This document shows positions 1 through 13,600 of a stretch of DNA of 64,000 bases, one piece after another. Origin of the DNA: Plasmodium brasilianum (taxonomy: Eukaryota > Apicomplexa > Aconoidasida > Haemosporida > Plasmodiidae); contig NC_090125.1 in assembly GCF_023973825.1 (NCBI RefSeq), forward strand, positions 2,130,928-2,194,927. The letters are read 5' to 3'. Both the position numbers and the translations under genes were made by a program. Positions within the stretch are counted from its first letter, which is position 1. Each line of letters begins with the position of its first letter. The notes under the pieces were generated by a model, which saw only the letters and a program-made list of their open reading frames with translations, searched no databases and was not told the origin of the DNA.

Positions 1-510
1 CAGCATGCGTTCAAAATTATAAAGACGTAATGATATTTCCATCCATTTCAAAAGCTTTAGAAACTTGCACTATAAATAACTGTAATTATGTTGTGTGGGA
101 TGACAAAGACAAAAAGGCAGTTATTTGTAAAGGGGACAACGCTGAAGTAATTATATAAAAATAAACTAAAAGCAAATAACATATGAAGAAGTGAAATAAA
201 GCAAAGTCATATCATAAAAAGTTGATATGTACCCTACATAAGGAGAAGTGCATGCTTTATTTTTTTTAGATTCTAATAGAAAAAAAGAACAACATCACAT
301 ATATTAACCCGAACCTTTTTTATACTTATGGATATGTAACTTTCTTGAATTATATGTCTATATGTGATAATGTTGTAAAAAGCGCTCCCTATAACTTAAG
401 TATTCCTAAATCGGTTGACGTTTGCTCCCACTTAGATTGCGATTATTTCACACAAAGTAATTTCGATAATAAAATAAAGTAAAATAACGACAGCATAAGG
501 TTCACAGTAA

Positions 511-541
<31 letters not shown>

Positions 542-995
542 TACACGTACATATTTTTATGTTCCCCTTTGTTTCGTTAAAATATGAATAGGTTATGCGG
601 GGTCCATAAGATCATTAAACAATCACAAGAACGGCAAAACCTGGTTAGACAACCATATAAATTATAAGCATATTAATATTAAAAGAAAAAATGTTATAAA
701 ATAATGTAAAATAAAATAAAAAAAATAAAGAAGGTAAATAAAACAAAAGCAGAATATTAATTGAAAAATAAGTACTCTTATAAAAATGGTGATAAATACA
801 ATTTTTTCTTCACAGGTTTTGTAAAGGGTATATTTTTTGAAAGGGAGATATATATATATATATAAAATTCTAAAAATGTATTTAATACATGACCTTAGTT
901 ATATAAAATTACGCTCTGTTTTCCTTTATAGTTTTCCCACGATTATACCAATGGACGGATTCATCACAAGTGTTAATATAAGTAAATTTGTTTAA
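1..995 (+). CDS. C-terminal part of a secreted-type cysteine-rich protein (PAN/Apple-like modules), 5' end outside window
   Basis: Partial gene running in from the left edge. I read five exons: 1-146, 270-456, 592-643, 816-827 and 932-995, about 152 residues, with all phases agreeing. The joined product has two similar modules. One has YKDVMIFPSISKALETC, then a Cys-x4-Cys pair and VICKGD; the other has SIPKSVDVC, then CDYF and TWFCKG. The order (Ser-Ile-x-Lys-Ala/Ser-x3-Cys, short gap, Cys, aromatic stretch, Trp, Cys-Lys-Gly) recalls PAN/Apple or related extracellular folds; that family call is inference. The fourth exon is only 12 nt. The end is uncertain: the simple reading stops at 995, but a good donor (GTAAAT) at 982 could lead to further exons before about 1200. 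The long separate frame around 1560-1770 may or may not belong to this gene. Function unknown; neighbour uS3 is convergent. Confidence 0.6.
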
Positions 996-2037
996 AAATA
1001 ATATTTTCATAAATTTTTTTTTAACATGGAAAGTGTATATAAGCGCTAACATATAACATCTCTAAGTGTTTTTTTTTTACATATTTTTTAAATAAAATAT
1101 AAAAGATATTTTAGAAGAAAATATAAGAAAAGGTTAGAAATTTCTTTTTTAATGTATTTTATCCGTTAGATACCTTAACAAGTTATACACTCTTTTTTTT
1201 AACAACCGTTATGTGAAACATCTCTCTCATTAAACTTTTGCTATACTAATTGTGTCATTCGGTGTTACATGTTGCTTCATATATATATACATATGTATAC
1301 ATATATATACATATATATGTAACTCGTTCCAATGACGTAATGATATGTGCATCATAGCAACACAATCCTTTTTTAATAACCTAATTTTTATACTATTATT
1401 TTTCTTTATGCAAATAAGAAAAAAAAAGAAAAAAAGGCTAAAAACAATAAAATATGAATAATTCGTTGGGTTGTAATAATATTCTAAGCTATATATGCTC
1501 ATTTCAATCATTGAAATAATTACATTTATTCAAGTTAATGAGAGATTACAAAATTAATATTATCTATTTTTGAAGCATTAAGGAATGATTCGCTTTCGTC
1601 TGTAATATAAATAATTGTATATTTTTTGGAAACATGGGAAAACTATGTGTTAATGCATATGCACATATACACGAATGAAATGGTGAGGAGTAGGCGACAA
1701 GAGTATCTGCTTCCATTCTACGTACTAAAATTTTTGTTTCCGTTAACGGAAAGACTTGAAGAATAATAGTGTAGTATTAAATGTTACTGAATTTCAAAGT
1801 TTTCATTTTCTTCTAATATGGTAAAAACACAATTATATTGAATAGTTACTACATGTTGTATTAATTTTTTTTCTTTATACTTTTTTCTTTTTTTTTTTTT
1901 GACTTTTAAAATTTAAAAAAAATTACACTTAAAATTTTCATGCATATTTATTTCACGCTACATTATTTTATTTTACTTCTTTATATTTCGTTACATTTTA
2001 TTTGAATTCATTTTACCCTTTTTAAGTGTTATGCTTT
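996..2037. other. Convergent intergenic region with one GC-richer unexplained segment
   Basis: The gap lies between the 3' end of the cysteine-rich gene and the 3' end of uS3. It is mostly AT-rich with poly(T) tracts. The segment at about 1560-1770 is clearly richer in G+C and open on both strands for about 50-60 codons, but I could not tie it to a family. A 93-codon minus-strand frame at 1230-1511 is low-complexity and I do not regard it as a gene. Confidence 0.5.
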
Positions 2038-3442
2038 TTACACGTCTATGGTATCTGTTTTAGGTTCTAAAACAGAAATGTTGTCTGGAAGAATAGATGG
2101 TAATCCTGTTTTTGTATCGATAGCCGTTGGTAACATAATTTTCACTTTTATACCCAAAACACCCTGTTTTAATTGGGCTGATCTTGTTGCAGTATTAACA
2201 AATCTTTTTGAAGGTTCTCCAGTAGATATTAAATAGCCATCACGAAATTTCATACTTTTAGCTCTTTGTGCTCTCAATTTTCCTGAAACTATAACTTCGC
2301 AACCTTTTGCTCCTGATTCCATTATATGTCTTAAAACACCATAGCATGCTCTTCTTACTGCTAAACCTTTTAAAAGTTTATATCTGAGTGATTCAGCTTG
2401 TGCCATTGCACATAATCCTCTATGTTCTACTCTCTCTGCAAATAATTCAACACTATTTGTTGATTTATTAAAAAATCTTTTTTGAACTAAGGATGTTAAT
2501 TCACGTATTCTTCTTCCCTTGTCTCCAAGTACTTCCCTTGTACGAGTAGCTCTAATTATGACTTCAGTTCTATAGAAATAAAAATTAAATAACAAAATTT
2601 ACGGATGTGTAAAATGATTATCACATGCATGTGTCAAATAATGACACAGCCTCACAAACTAATTTCTTTTTATGCATTCTCCACTATAACGGTTTGCATA
2701 TGCGTATTTTTCCTAAAAGGAAGAACATAACTTATGCAAAAACTAACACACAAATATGCTCACAAATGTATACACATATACATACACAAACATATGTATG
2801 CACATATTTGTACCTTATTGGTGTAACCCTAACTTCTACCCCTGAATACCCATCCTCCGCTAAAATTCGAGCCAAAAACTCATTCAGTTCTGCTTGAAAA
2901 ACACCATCATTGATAAATTTTCTCTTTTTTGACATCTGCACGGAAAAATTAAAACGCATAAACGTTTAGTTAATTGACAGAAAAAAAAACAAATTCCAAA
3001 AATTACATGTGCGGAACAGCACAAATATATATATATATATATATTTAGGTACACATAGTGGCATTTTTTTCCTATATAAACATTAAGAATTCCTATATTT
3101 TTCTATTAATTTTCTTTTTTTTATTTTAAGGGCACTTGCATATATATATGAATATCTCTATATGCATAAAAACTCTTTGTCAACTTTTTGTACCATATTT
3201 CAATAAAATACGAATATTGTATCAATCAAAAATAAACAAGGTCAAATAGTATATTAAAATTTCTTTCTCTCCTTTTATCATCACACATTTTTATACTTGT
3301 ACTACAAAAATACATATGTAATTTATATATCTTTTCCTATTAAAAATCTTATTTTTACAACATTATATATAAACATTCAAATATGTAAATAATAAATATA
3401 TATATGTATGCTTTTTATTTTGGGACTTACAGGAGCTGACAT
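2038..3442 (-). CDS. RPS3: 40S ribosomal protein S3 (uS3)
   Basis: Small-subunit ribosomal protein at the mRNA entry site. There are three exons: 3442-3431 (only MSAP), 2935-2814 and 2569-2038, giving 221 residues, the size I recall for the P. falciparum protein. The first intron starts GTAAGT and ends GTGCAG directly before a second ATG; the second starts GTACAA and ends CTATAG. The product carries the KH-domain hallmarks [12 protein letters not shown] and ATRTREVLG, then the C-terminal S3 domain with [19 protein letters not shown] and YLISTGEP. Translation from the internal ATG at 2935 would lose only four residues, but the four-codon exon with a perfect GTAAGT donor makes the upstream start more likely. 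The protein is far less AT-driven than its neighbours, as expected for a highly expressed conserved gene. Confidence 0.95.
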
Positions 3443-4609
3443 CTTTGTGAGATATTTTTGCTTCGATAATTTTTGTATTAAATTTTTTAAATTGTTTCAA
3501 CTTTTTCAGTTCAATTATTTAATTTTTTCAATTTTTCCTTTTAATTATATTTTTTATTCTGCTTTATAAAATTTATATATTGGTATCATTATTTATTCCA
3601 ATACTTTTTAAAGCATTTAAAAAATACCCTTTTTTTTCAGAGAAAAAATAATTTTTACGTATATATAAATTATTGTATTATATTATGTATATATATATAT
3701 ATATATATATGTAAACATGTAGATTGTAATTATACATTTATGTATATATTATTGCTCATTGTATACTCTTATATACTGTATACCTAAAGCAGCGTGTTTT
3801 TCTCTTGATTTCTTTTTATATGAAAAAGAAGGAAGAATGCAAAAAAAATACGAGCAACTTATGCTAAAGAATAAATATTTAGTGCTTGCCTTAAAGGTTC
3901 CCTTTATTTATATTCATTATTATTTATACACAACACGAACTCTCTACGAATTTTTCGTTACAAATAGATTTATATATTATGCATATCATATGTTTTTATA
4001 TTTTTTTATGAACATACGAATGAAAATATAATTTTTAACCGTTCACTGTGTACATATATATATATTTCAGTTATATGTAAATTTTGCAAAAGATTTAGCC
4101 TGTTATAGGTTAATATGTTAATCCCCTTAGTCACTCCAAAAGCATAAGGGAAAAAAAAAAAAAAAAAAAAAAAGAATATAAATATATTTATTCATATATA
4201 ATGTATATAAATATTTAAAAAAGAAAAATTTCGTAAAATAATCCAAAAGTATTTGTGTTGATTGCTTTAAAAGGGAAAAGAAATTTTTTTATTCAGGAAT
4301 TCCCATTACGTAAAATATTGAAATAAAATATTTCAAACGAATAAAGCATTTGTATATTATAAAATTTACGAGCAACAAAAAAATAATAAATTTTCTTTTT
4401 TTTTTCATTCAAGTAAACATACTAATAAATTATAAGCGCATCCATTATAGTTTTTTTGTGGAATATTATATTAATATGAGAATAAAAGCACATCTTTTAA
4501 AAGGGTTACATTTTACATTGTATGCGCATATCCTTAGATGTTCACATAGAAGTATATGTGCGCATACGTACATATATACTTAAGTTTGTGTATCATTTTT
4601 ACTTTATTT
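3443..4609. other. Upstream region of uS3 / downstream of dynein
   Basis: AT-rich gap holding the uS3 promoter side (both genes point left) and the dynein 3' flank. It contains a (TA)n tract near 3686-3710 and a 22-23 base poly(A) run near 4150-4172. A plus-strand frame at 3759-4031 (90 codons) is low-complexity and has no recognisable feature, so I do not call it. Confidence 0.5.
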
Positions 4610-7600
4610 TTAACACTCATTTGTTAAAAATAAGCGAACTCCGAGTTTACCCCATTCAGATGGATTTTTAGAACCAGTGCGTAATCCAACCTATAAATGA
4701 ACAAAAAAAAAAAAAAAAAAGAGAAAGATATATTTTTTATTATATCTGTTATATAATTCACATAGACGAATTTGAAGTAAAACAATTTTATAGAAAATAC
4801 GGGATGTGTACTGAATCGTTTAATTCTTTGTATTTGCAACACCCAATTGAGATTCATTAAACGCATTCCGGTGAAACAATATTTTTGTAAAAGTGTAAAC
4901 TGATGTATATATTTATTGGTAATATTGCATGTAACATAGGTATATATTACATTTATATTCATATTTTCTTAATATCAACTATTTTAAAGTCAGCCACACA
5001 TATGTATTAAAACGCATATGTACAAAAAAATAAGACGGAAAAGTACCTGAATCAAATAGTTCTCGTTAATATCAGTGACATTCTTTTCTTGACACATATA
5101 TAGAGGGCAATTATATATGTCATTGTCTTTGTCGTTTTTATTTTTTTTTTTTAACACAACTTTAAGATAAACTATTGGAATAATAAAGTATAAATTATTA
5201 TTGTCCATTTCGATTAATGTCTGACTTATAAAATCCCATTTTGCACCTTGCAGAATTAAATTCTTTATATAAATACCTTCATCAATACTACGACTTTTTA
5301 TCTTAGCTTCATCGGACTTGCTTATAGATGTACATTCGAACGTTACTAATTCATGACTAGCTTCGTTCTTTTTAGAATATTCATGTAAAATATATTTTAA
5401 AACACTCTTGGGGTTACAAAAACCTCCCAGCCAATGAATTTGTAAGTTCCCATGAATACACCACTCATTTAATTGATCTATTCGTTCATTTAAGTCTTGG
5501 AAAAAATCAAGGAGTCTTCTTTTTGAAACATAAAACGTCTTCCATGATTCAGGAACTAGTTCATCACTTAAGTATCTTATAATTTCGTAGATTTTTTTAT
5601 TTATGACTATTTCTCCTTTTAAAGCTGCATCGTTTAGTAAATAGGTATGAATAAATATCGATATGCATGAAAATGACAAATTTACATGCTACTTTTTTTT
5701 TTCATGTGTATAAGCTTAGACAATTGCAACATGTTTGTAGCAGTGGTGCAATGTGTTTCTCATGCCAGTACCGTTACTGCTAGTGTTGCTTCTACCGTTA
5801 CTGCTACCATTACTACTACCATTACTACTGCCATTACTGCTGCCATTACTACTACCATTACTACTGCCATTACTACTACCATTACTACTGCCATTACTGC
5901 TGCCATTACTACTACCGTTACTGCTACCATTACTACTAGTACTGCTAATCTCACCACTGGTGCTGTTTTATTTTTTTCTGAGGTCTTACCGCATTGAACC
6001 TTGTTGAGGGAACTGCGAATTTTCCTTAGAGCTAAATTGTGCTTGTATATTTCTTGATACATCAGATTTACGTAAATGTACTGCTCTTGAATATATTGCT
6101 TCTTCATTAATTCGTCTATATATATTTCATGAGGTAAGTTTTTCAGTAACGTTTTAGTGAAAGAATAGACTTCTTTTTCATTAATATTGTAAGAAGTAGT
6201 GTTCTGAAAATGATATTGATTTAAGTGCAACGAGTTTACGTGAAATAATAATGTAATAATTTCTTCAGATGCAAGGGAATTGAATGGGATTTCGGAGTAT
6301 GGTTTCTGACCAAATATTTCTACATTATCATTATGTGGAATTTCCTTGAGATAATTACTTAGAAGCTTTTCATTACTAATGTCACTAGGTATGTAATAAT
6401 TTATGGAGCTAGAAAAAATATATTTTCCTTTAAATATATTGTTGTTAAAAAATTCTTTTGCATATATATTTAACAGTTCCTTATCAAAAAAATCAATAAT
6501 TTTGGAACCATATATTATATCACAAATGTAATAATGGAAATAAGGCCAATATATTTCCTTTACATTTTTATTAAAAAATATTTCTGAAATATACTTACTA
6601 AATATCACATCCTTATCACTAAAAAAATAATTCTCGCTATTCCATCCTAAATTATAAAACTTCTTTCTGTTGTTTAAAATTGAGTGAAACCAAAATAAAC
6701 ATAGCATTAACTTTTTATACTTAATTAACTGAATATTTTTATTTTCTTCTAATGCCCATTGTTCTTTAAATAATATAGAAATACTCTTTTTTATATTATG
6801 GGCTTCCTCTAAAATAACAATAATACTTTTTTGTAATAAAGAAGATGGAAATTTTTCATTAGGCAGAGAAGATAAAAACAGACGAAATTTTGGATGAACC
6901 CTTAGTTTTCTATTATTTCTTTTTAATAATAAATGATTCAAATTATCCACATATAAATTACTGTATTCTTCGTCTATCAATGCATTATAGCATTCTACAC
7001 TTTCTACATGATCACCGCTCTCTAAAGAAATGATTTCCTGTCTTTTTACATTTTTAATTATTTTATCTTCATTCGATTTTTGCTCTTTTGTTATCTCCTC
7101 CTGCGCTTCTATTACTATATTTTGCTTATTACTTGAAATTTTTTTATATTTTTCTTCTACCTTTTTGTTTTTCTCATTGTATATTGATGTAACTTCTTCC
7201 CCTTTTCTCCTTTCTTCTGCTATATTTGCTTGGACATATAAAGGATTTGGTGGATCATGTGCATCAAATTTCATTTCATCAGAACTAGTATTAAATAATG
7301 AACAAGAAGTAGTACTCGCACTGAACACATTTTCAATTATTTTTGTTAATTTTTGTAATTTTTCTATAGAATTGTGTAAATTTGATATAAAAAGAACGTG
7401 CCCATTTTCCATTGCATCTATAAGATAATTATATATGAAATTAATATTTTGATTTGTTAAGGTTAAATTTTTAAGCTTCTGATTATTATCACGAGCATAG
7501 TTATATACATATTGAAAAGGATCATAGTTGTGCTTATAAATAATAGTTAGTGGTTCAATATTTTTAGAAGGACCTAAGATGTATTCAAAATTCATGTGAT

Positions 7601-10600
7601 CTACATCTATATCATTATAGGAAATATTAGCATAAACTAAATTTTCTATAGCCTTATTTAATCTATCAGGTCTTAAAATTTTAATTATAATTAATTTTTG
7701 GAAAGAATTTAAATTGAATTCCCATTCATCTGGTAGTACATAATTTTCTACTTCTAAGAAATTAAACCATCTTCTCCATTCTCTAATTGATTTAATGAAA
7801 GAATTAATGAAACCTTCAAAGTTTTTCAATTTTTCAATATCTAATAAATATCTCCATTTTTCGTCGCTAATCCAATCATTCCCTGGATTAAGGACTTCTA
7901 AAGCTTTCTCCTCGTTTGTTGTAGTATCATTATTATAATTCGTGTTACTAAATTCTGAAAAGTCATTACTATCAAGTTCCATATACTCATCTGATAATTT
8001 ATCATTGGAATTATATTTCTTCTTCGAGTTCTTCCTTTTCCTTTTATTGTTGATTGTGTTAGTATTACATTTTGGTTGATCAACCTCCCCAACATTAATA
8101 TTCTTCTTCTCTTGGAAGTTCCTTTTTTTTCCTAATTCAAATTCATCATTTTTTATGTCAACATTATCATAATATTCTCCTTCGTCTTGTTCACTACCAT
8201 TTGCATTATCTTCATTATCACCTCCATTATTGTCATTGTAATTGTCATTATTATTATCATTGTCATTATCATTATCATCGGCTTCATTATCATCACTTTC
8301 AATTTCTTCCGCATCATAATAATCGTCTTCTTCATCTCCATCCTCCTCCTGATCCTCCTCCTCATTTTCATTATTATTAACTCGTTCATCATCTACATAG
8401 TTGTAAGAATCAGAAATATTTTTCCCTATTTCTTGCTCATTTTTATTATCCTTTGCACCACTATGCTTTTTCTTTTTTTTCTTACTAATATATATTTTTT
8501 TTCTTTTATGATAAGCACTTCGCTTATCATTTGCAGCATAATTATCTTTTTCATCTGCCATATATATCTTCAAATACTTTGTGTGCACATTTTCATTGTT
8601 ATTTTGAACCCCAAATATAAAAAAATTGTAGTCCTCTTGAGATATTTTATTTTCGAAAACCATAATCTTGCATAAGGAATAAAAAATAAAAAATAAATGA
8701 TGCTTACTTGCTAAGGAGATCTTGGTATATTTTAGAAATTCGTAAAAGTAGCTATTAAATAATATTTCTTGTCTTTCAACTGGTGAAGAAGATACTGCTG
8801 TGTTATTTTTTTTAAAATTAGATATATGATACGTAAAAAAGGAGATAAAATTTTCTAAGGAAAACTGATAATAATTATTTACATATTTCAAATCATTTAA
8901 AATGGTAAATAGTATAGATGCTTTTTTTGCTAAAGGTTTGAAAACATTCTTGTTCATGTTCATTCTGCTAAGTGTGTCATTTATTTCTTCCAAATATCCG
9001 TTCTTTTCATCTATTTCTAATTTAGATTTTAAAAGAATATTAATCAAATTATCATCTTCCGTAATTTTATTTTCACTTTTAGTTATATGTTCTAGAATGT
9101 TGTTCTCTAATTTTATTATTTCCTTTTTAACTTGAACAAGACGCATTAGACATTCTTTATTTTCATATCCTAAATTCTTCTGTTCATTCATTACAATAAC
9201 GTTTAATAGAATATTGTCCAAAGATTCTTTGTTTAATTTAAATACAATAACGCTAGTCAAGGTGTAAAATAATCTATCTAAATCGAAGCAGTTCTTATTA
9301 GAAACTAAAAATAATTTAAAGTTTTTGTGAATACTTATATTATTTAGTAGCTCCAACTTCATACAATATATTTTTTCTTCGTAAGACATCTTACTATTAC
9401 TACTATTACTATTATTATTATTACTATTATTACTGGTATTATTAATGGCATTATTATTGGTATTATTATTGGTATTATTATTGGTATTATTACTGGTGTT
9501 ATTATTGGTATTATGACTGGTATTATTACTGGTGTTATTACTGGTATTATTACCAGCGCAATTGCTACACATCTTTTTCTTTCTATTTATGTACTTTTTT
9601 ATTAACAAGTCATTTGTAGAATAATGCACCCTCATATCAAGTAGACAATTGTTTTCTTTATCTAAAACAAATTTATTATACCTCTTAATTGTTAAGAGTA
9701 ATATATCTTCCAGTTCATTAATATAATTTATCAATAAAGCCGTTCCTTTATTCATACAGTATATAATTTTATAAAATATATCTGAAGAATGAAAATCTGA
9801 AATTTGTAATATTTTGTCACTATTATTGTAACTTCTCTTTATCCAGTTGGCTACCTGATAATGAGGATCAACTATTAAAGTAGCACTGAAATTATTATTA
9901 ATAAGTATAGAATTTTCTTTCATATATATATCATTTGATAAAAAGTTAATATTAAATTCTAAGGATTGAATTGGATCAATAAAATAATCAACTACATTAA
10001 AATTTGAGTTAACAAAAATATTATTTTTTACTAATAAATTTATACAAGTATCATAAATTAAATATTTCCTATCTTCATAATTTAATAAACCGGTGTACAC
10101 CAGAAAAAAAGAAGATAAAATAGATTCACCATAAATACACTTTTTAATACGCTCATTATCTTTAACATACTTTTCCCATCTATTTTTTTCATCCATTAAA
10201 TTAAAAAATATTTTTTCCACATTTTCAATTCGTACACATGATTCCTCATATGATTTACTCAACTCATTACTTGTTTTTGTACTTTCATTATGTTGTTCTT
10301 GTAAATGTAATAATGTTTTCTCAATTTCATTCAGTTGTTCCATTGCCACTTGCAATTCTTTTCTATTCTCACTTAGTAGCTCTTCAGCTAATTTTAATCT
10401 TAATCTTTTAGGTGCCACTTCCCTATAGACTTCTGCGTACATTTTCAATGCATGTACCCACATACACAAAGCACCTGTAGCGGAAGAAACTTTTTTTACT
10501 GCTTTTGGTGAATATATGGGGTTTTTTGTAAATTTTTCAATTTTTTTTAATGTTTTATCTGAAATAGAGTCTTTGTCAAATGATTTTAATTTACTTAAAA

Positions 10601-13600
10601 AATTTGCTTCACCTAGTTCAATTTTTGCTTGTTCCCAACTAGGGGTTTTATTTAAAATGATCATGACTATTGACAAAGTTTGCATAACTACGTCAGGTGG
10701 TTTTGTGTAAGCCTTTACTTCTGAAATACTTTTTTTGTCTAATTGTTCTAAAGATTGTGTAGCAACTTCTAGATCAGGTATAGCGTTTTGTAAATCTTTT
10801 CTTGCATCCTCAGCTAACTTTTGAGTTTCTATTTCCACATTCGATATTCTGATGTTATCTTCTTGAATTTTTATTTTCTTTTCATTAGATTCTATTTTTT
10901 TTTCTTCTATTTCTTTTAATAGTTGTGCACATTCTGTTTGTTTTTTAGATATATTTTCTTTTTGAAGACTCAGTTGAATTTGCATTTCTTCAATTTCATT
11001 TCTCGCATCAGCTAATTTGCTTAGTGCTATATTAATTTTCTTCTCTTGATTATTCATTTCTTCTGATTTCTTTTTGTATATGTATTCGAAAATTTTCAAA
11101 AATTTTAAAAAATGTTTAAAGTTAATGTATTTCTGTATGTTAAGTTTATCCTCTACTATTTTAGAATTTTTTATGTATTTAATATAATTTTCTTCATCTT
11201 CCTCATTTTTGTTTTCTCCTTCTATTGTATTTTCCTCTGTTCCATCACTAATAGTTTTTTTACTTTGCATGATACTTTTTGTTTGATTAGAATGTATATT
11301 GCAACTTTCTTTTGTATTTATTTGTAGACTATTATTTATCTGCATATATTGTTTGCTATCACTTAATTGTGTATTCTTCGACTTAATCGTTGTGTGATTC
11401 ACTTCGTATTTTTTATTTTTTTCCTCTTGTTTAGGTATGTTGTTTTTTTTTTCATTTATATTTTTATATGGATAGTTTTTACTACTATCCATATGTGTAA
11501 AGAAATCATTTAAAAAAAATTGATTTCCCATTTTCTCCATACTTACCTTTTCTTGGAGATGTAAGAATATTCCTTCAAACATTTTTATTGCTGTGTAATG
11601 TAACTTACTAAATACATCAATATTTAAGTTATTTATTTTAAGTGTCTCTTGAGCAATTATATTATAGGAGGTATTTTTCCAAGGGAAGAAATAATTTACT
11701 GTGGAATTTTTTAATATAACACTGTACTCATTAGATATTTTTCTAAACATTTTACTCTTTAGAGAAGTAAACAGAACATAATGATAATTTCTTTTAATTA
11801 GCTCTTCAACCATTTCATTTAGGGTATCAAAATGTTTAAAGCCTATTTCGTTTTGTAGGAATATATTTTTTAAATATGCTATTTCTTCACTATTAAAAAT
11901 ATTTATTAAATTCTCATTATTATACAGCTCATGTAAAAATTCTAAAATATCATCATTCATATTATCATCTAAGTAGTAAAGAACACATCTTTTCTCGTTC
12001 TTGTAGCAGTTAAAAATTGCATCCTTAAATTTTTTTATAAAATAGTTGCATTTTAATTTTTCTACTACTGAAATATTATTACTATAATTTAAGGAATTTA
12101 TATTTAATTTACTTGAATCTTCCTTTTCTACATTTAATTTATTCCATTCCCTATTTTCATTTAGCATTCTATCATTCAAATTTCTGTTTTTATACTTCCT
12201 TCCATTCGGCTTATCATTATTGAAATTGTCTAAATCTGCTTTTTTACTCAAATGTTCTTCCTGCAGCTCTTCATGTTCTCCTACTTCGATTGTTTTGTTC
12301 CTTCTGTTTTGTTCAATCATTTTATTTCCATGATCTGTCACTTCTATATTTATTTTATCCTTTTTTCCAGATAGTACACTCATTTCGATTGATTCATTCA
12401 CTTCAATTGCTTCATTCACTTCAATTGCTTCATTCACTTCAATTGCTTCATTCACTTCAATTGCTTCATTCACTTCAATTGCTTCATTCACTTCAATTGC
12501 TTCATTCACTTCAATTGCTTCATTCACTTCAATTGCTTCATTCACTTCTATTGCTTCATTCACTTCTATTGCTTCATTCACTTCTATTGCTTCATTCACT
12601 TCCATTGCTTTATTCATTTCTGTTTCTTTATTCATTTCTGTTGCTTCCTCATTACTCTTTCCGTTTTTCGAAGAACTCATATAATTAACGATTGAAATTT
12701 CCTTCATGGAATGATCCTTATTAAACACATCATCTAGAATTGCACGTTGCTCTTCAGGTTTAACCAAATTTACATTTCCATAATATAAATTCTTAATAAC
12801 GCTAATTTTAATTTGATATATAAAACATGCGATTAAGCAACAAGTAAATTTTCCCGATTCACTGTCACCAATAGAGATAAAATGTTCATTTTCGAAAAGA
12901 AAAATTCTAGAAAATTTACAAATATTTAACATAGCTTCTTTAAATAATATGAAGTTTATAGGAGTATTTATGTTATTAAAATCATTATCATTTTTATTTA
13001 CTAATATTTCTATTTCCTTTGATACTTTTTGCGATATATCTAAATAAGCTCCCACAGCCCCTTTTAAGTCGTTAGTATTATAATTTGCATTATCATTTGT
13101 GTTACCATTTATGTTGTCATTCGAACCTACATTATTTTCGCTGTGATTTATTTCACTTCTGAACATTTCGTATATGCTGTTTTCTGTTAAGTTCTTTTGT
13201 CCATTCATTAATAGAAAACCTTTTTTTTCCTCATCAGGAGAATCAACAACCATATTATAACTTTTGAAATACTCTTTTTTCTTCTTATCATAATTACAGA
13301 CAACAAATGTATTATAAGAGGATATAACGTTTTTGAAAAATTCCATTAAAACATTTTCATTAAACACTGGTTGGTAGAAGAAATAGGGGTTTTCATTTTT
13401 TGTGTCATGGAAATTGTAAGAGCAAAAGTAAAAGTTTTTTTTATTAGGAAACAAATGATTATACACAACATAAAACTTTTTATGTAAAATATTTTTTAAA
13501 ATATTTTTAAACTTTTTCTTTTCAGTTTTTAAAATTAATTGATCACTTATAGCTCGAAAGCATTCATTACACCATAATCTTAATACACTTTCTTTTTCTT

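Noticed and set aside
1230..1511. A 93-codon minus-strand frame
   Set aside because: Composed of homopolymer and TA-derived residues, with no conserved pattern and no splice partners.
3759..4031. A 90-codon plus-strand frame upstream of uS3
   Set aside because: Tyr/Phe/Ile-rich, no domain, and located in the uS3 promoter side; evidence too weak for a gene.
4624..4962. A 112-codon minus-strand frame next to the dynein 3' end
   Set aside because: It reads the last dynein exon in the wrong register and otherwise covers its intron; the correct frame gives VGLRTGSKNPSEWGKLGV.
5686..6007. Plus-strand frames rich in Thr/Ala/Ile or Leu/Pro over the 12-bp repeat
   Set aside because: They exist only because the stop-free repeat lies there; the sequence is a dynein intron on the other strand.
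8187..8675. A 162-codon plus-strand frame rich in Ile/Val/Phe
   Set aside because: It is the complement of the Asp/Asn/Glu-rich dynein insertion in the proven coding frame.
12290..12688. A 132-codon plus-strand frame of LHSLQL repeats
   Set aside because: Antisense shadow of the EVNEAI array in dynein.
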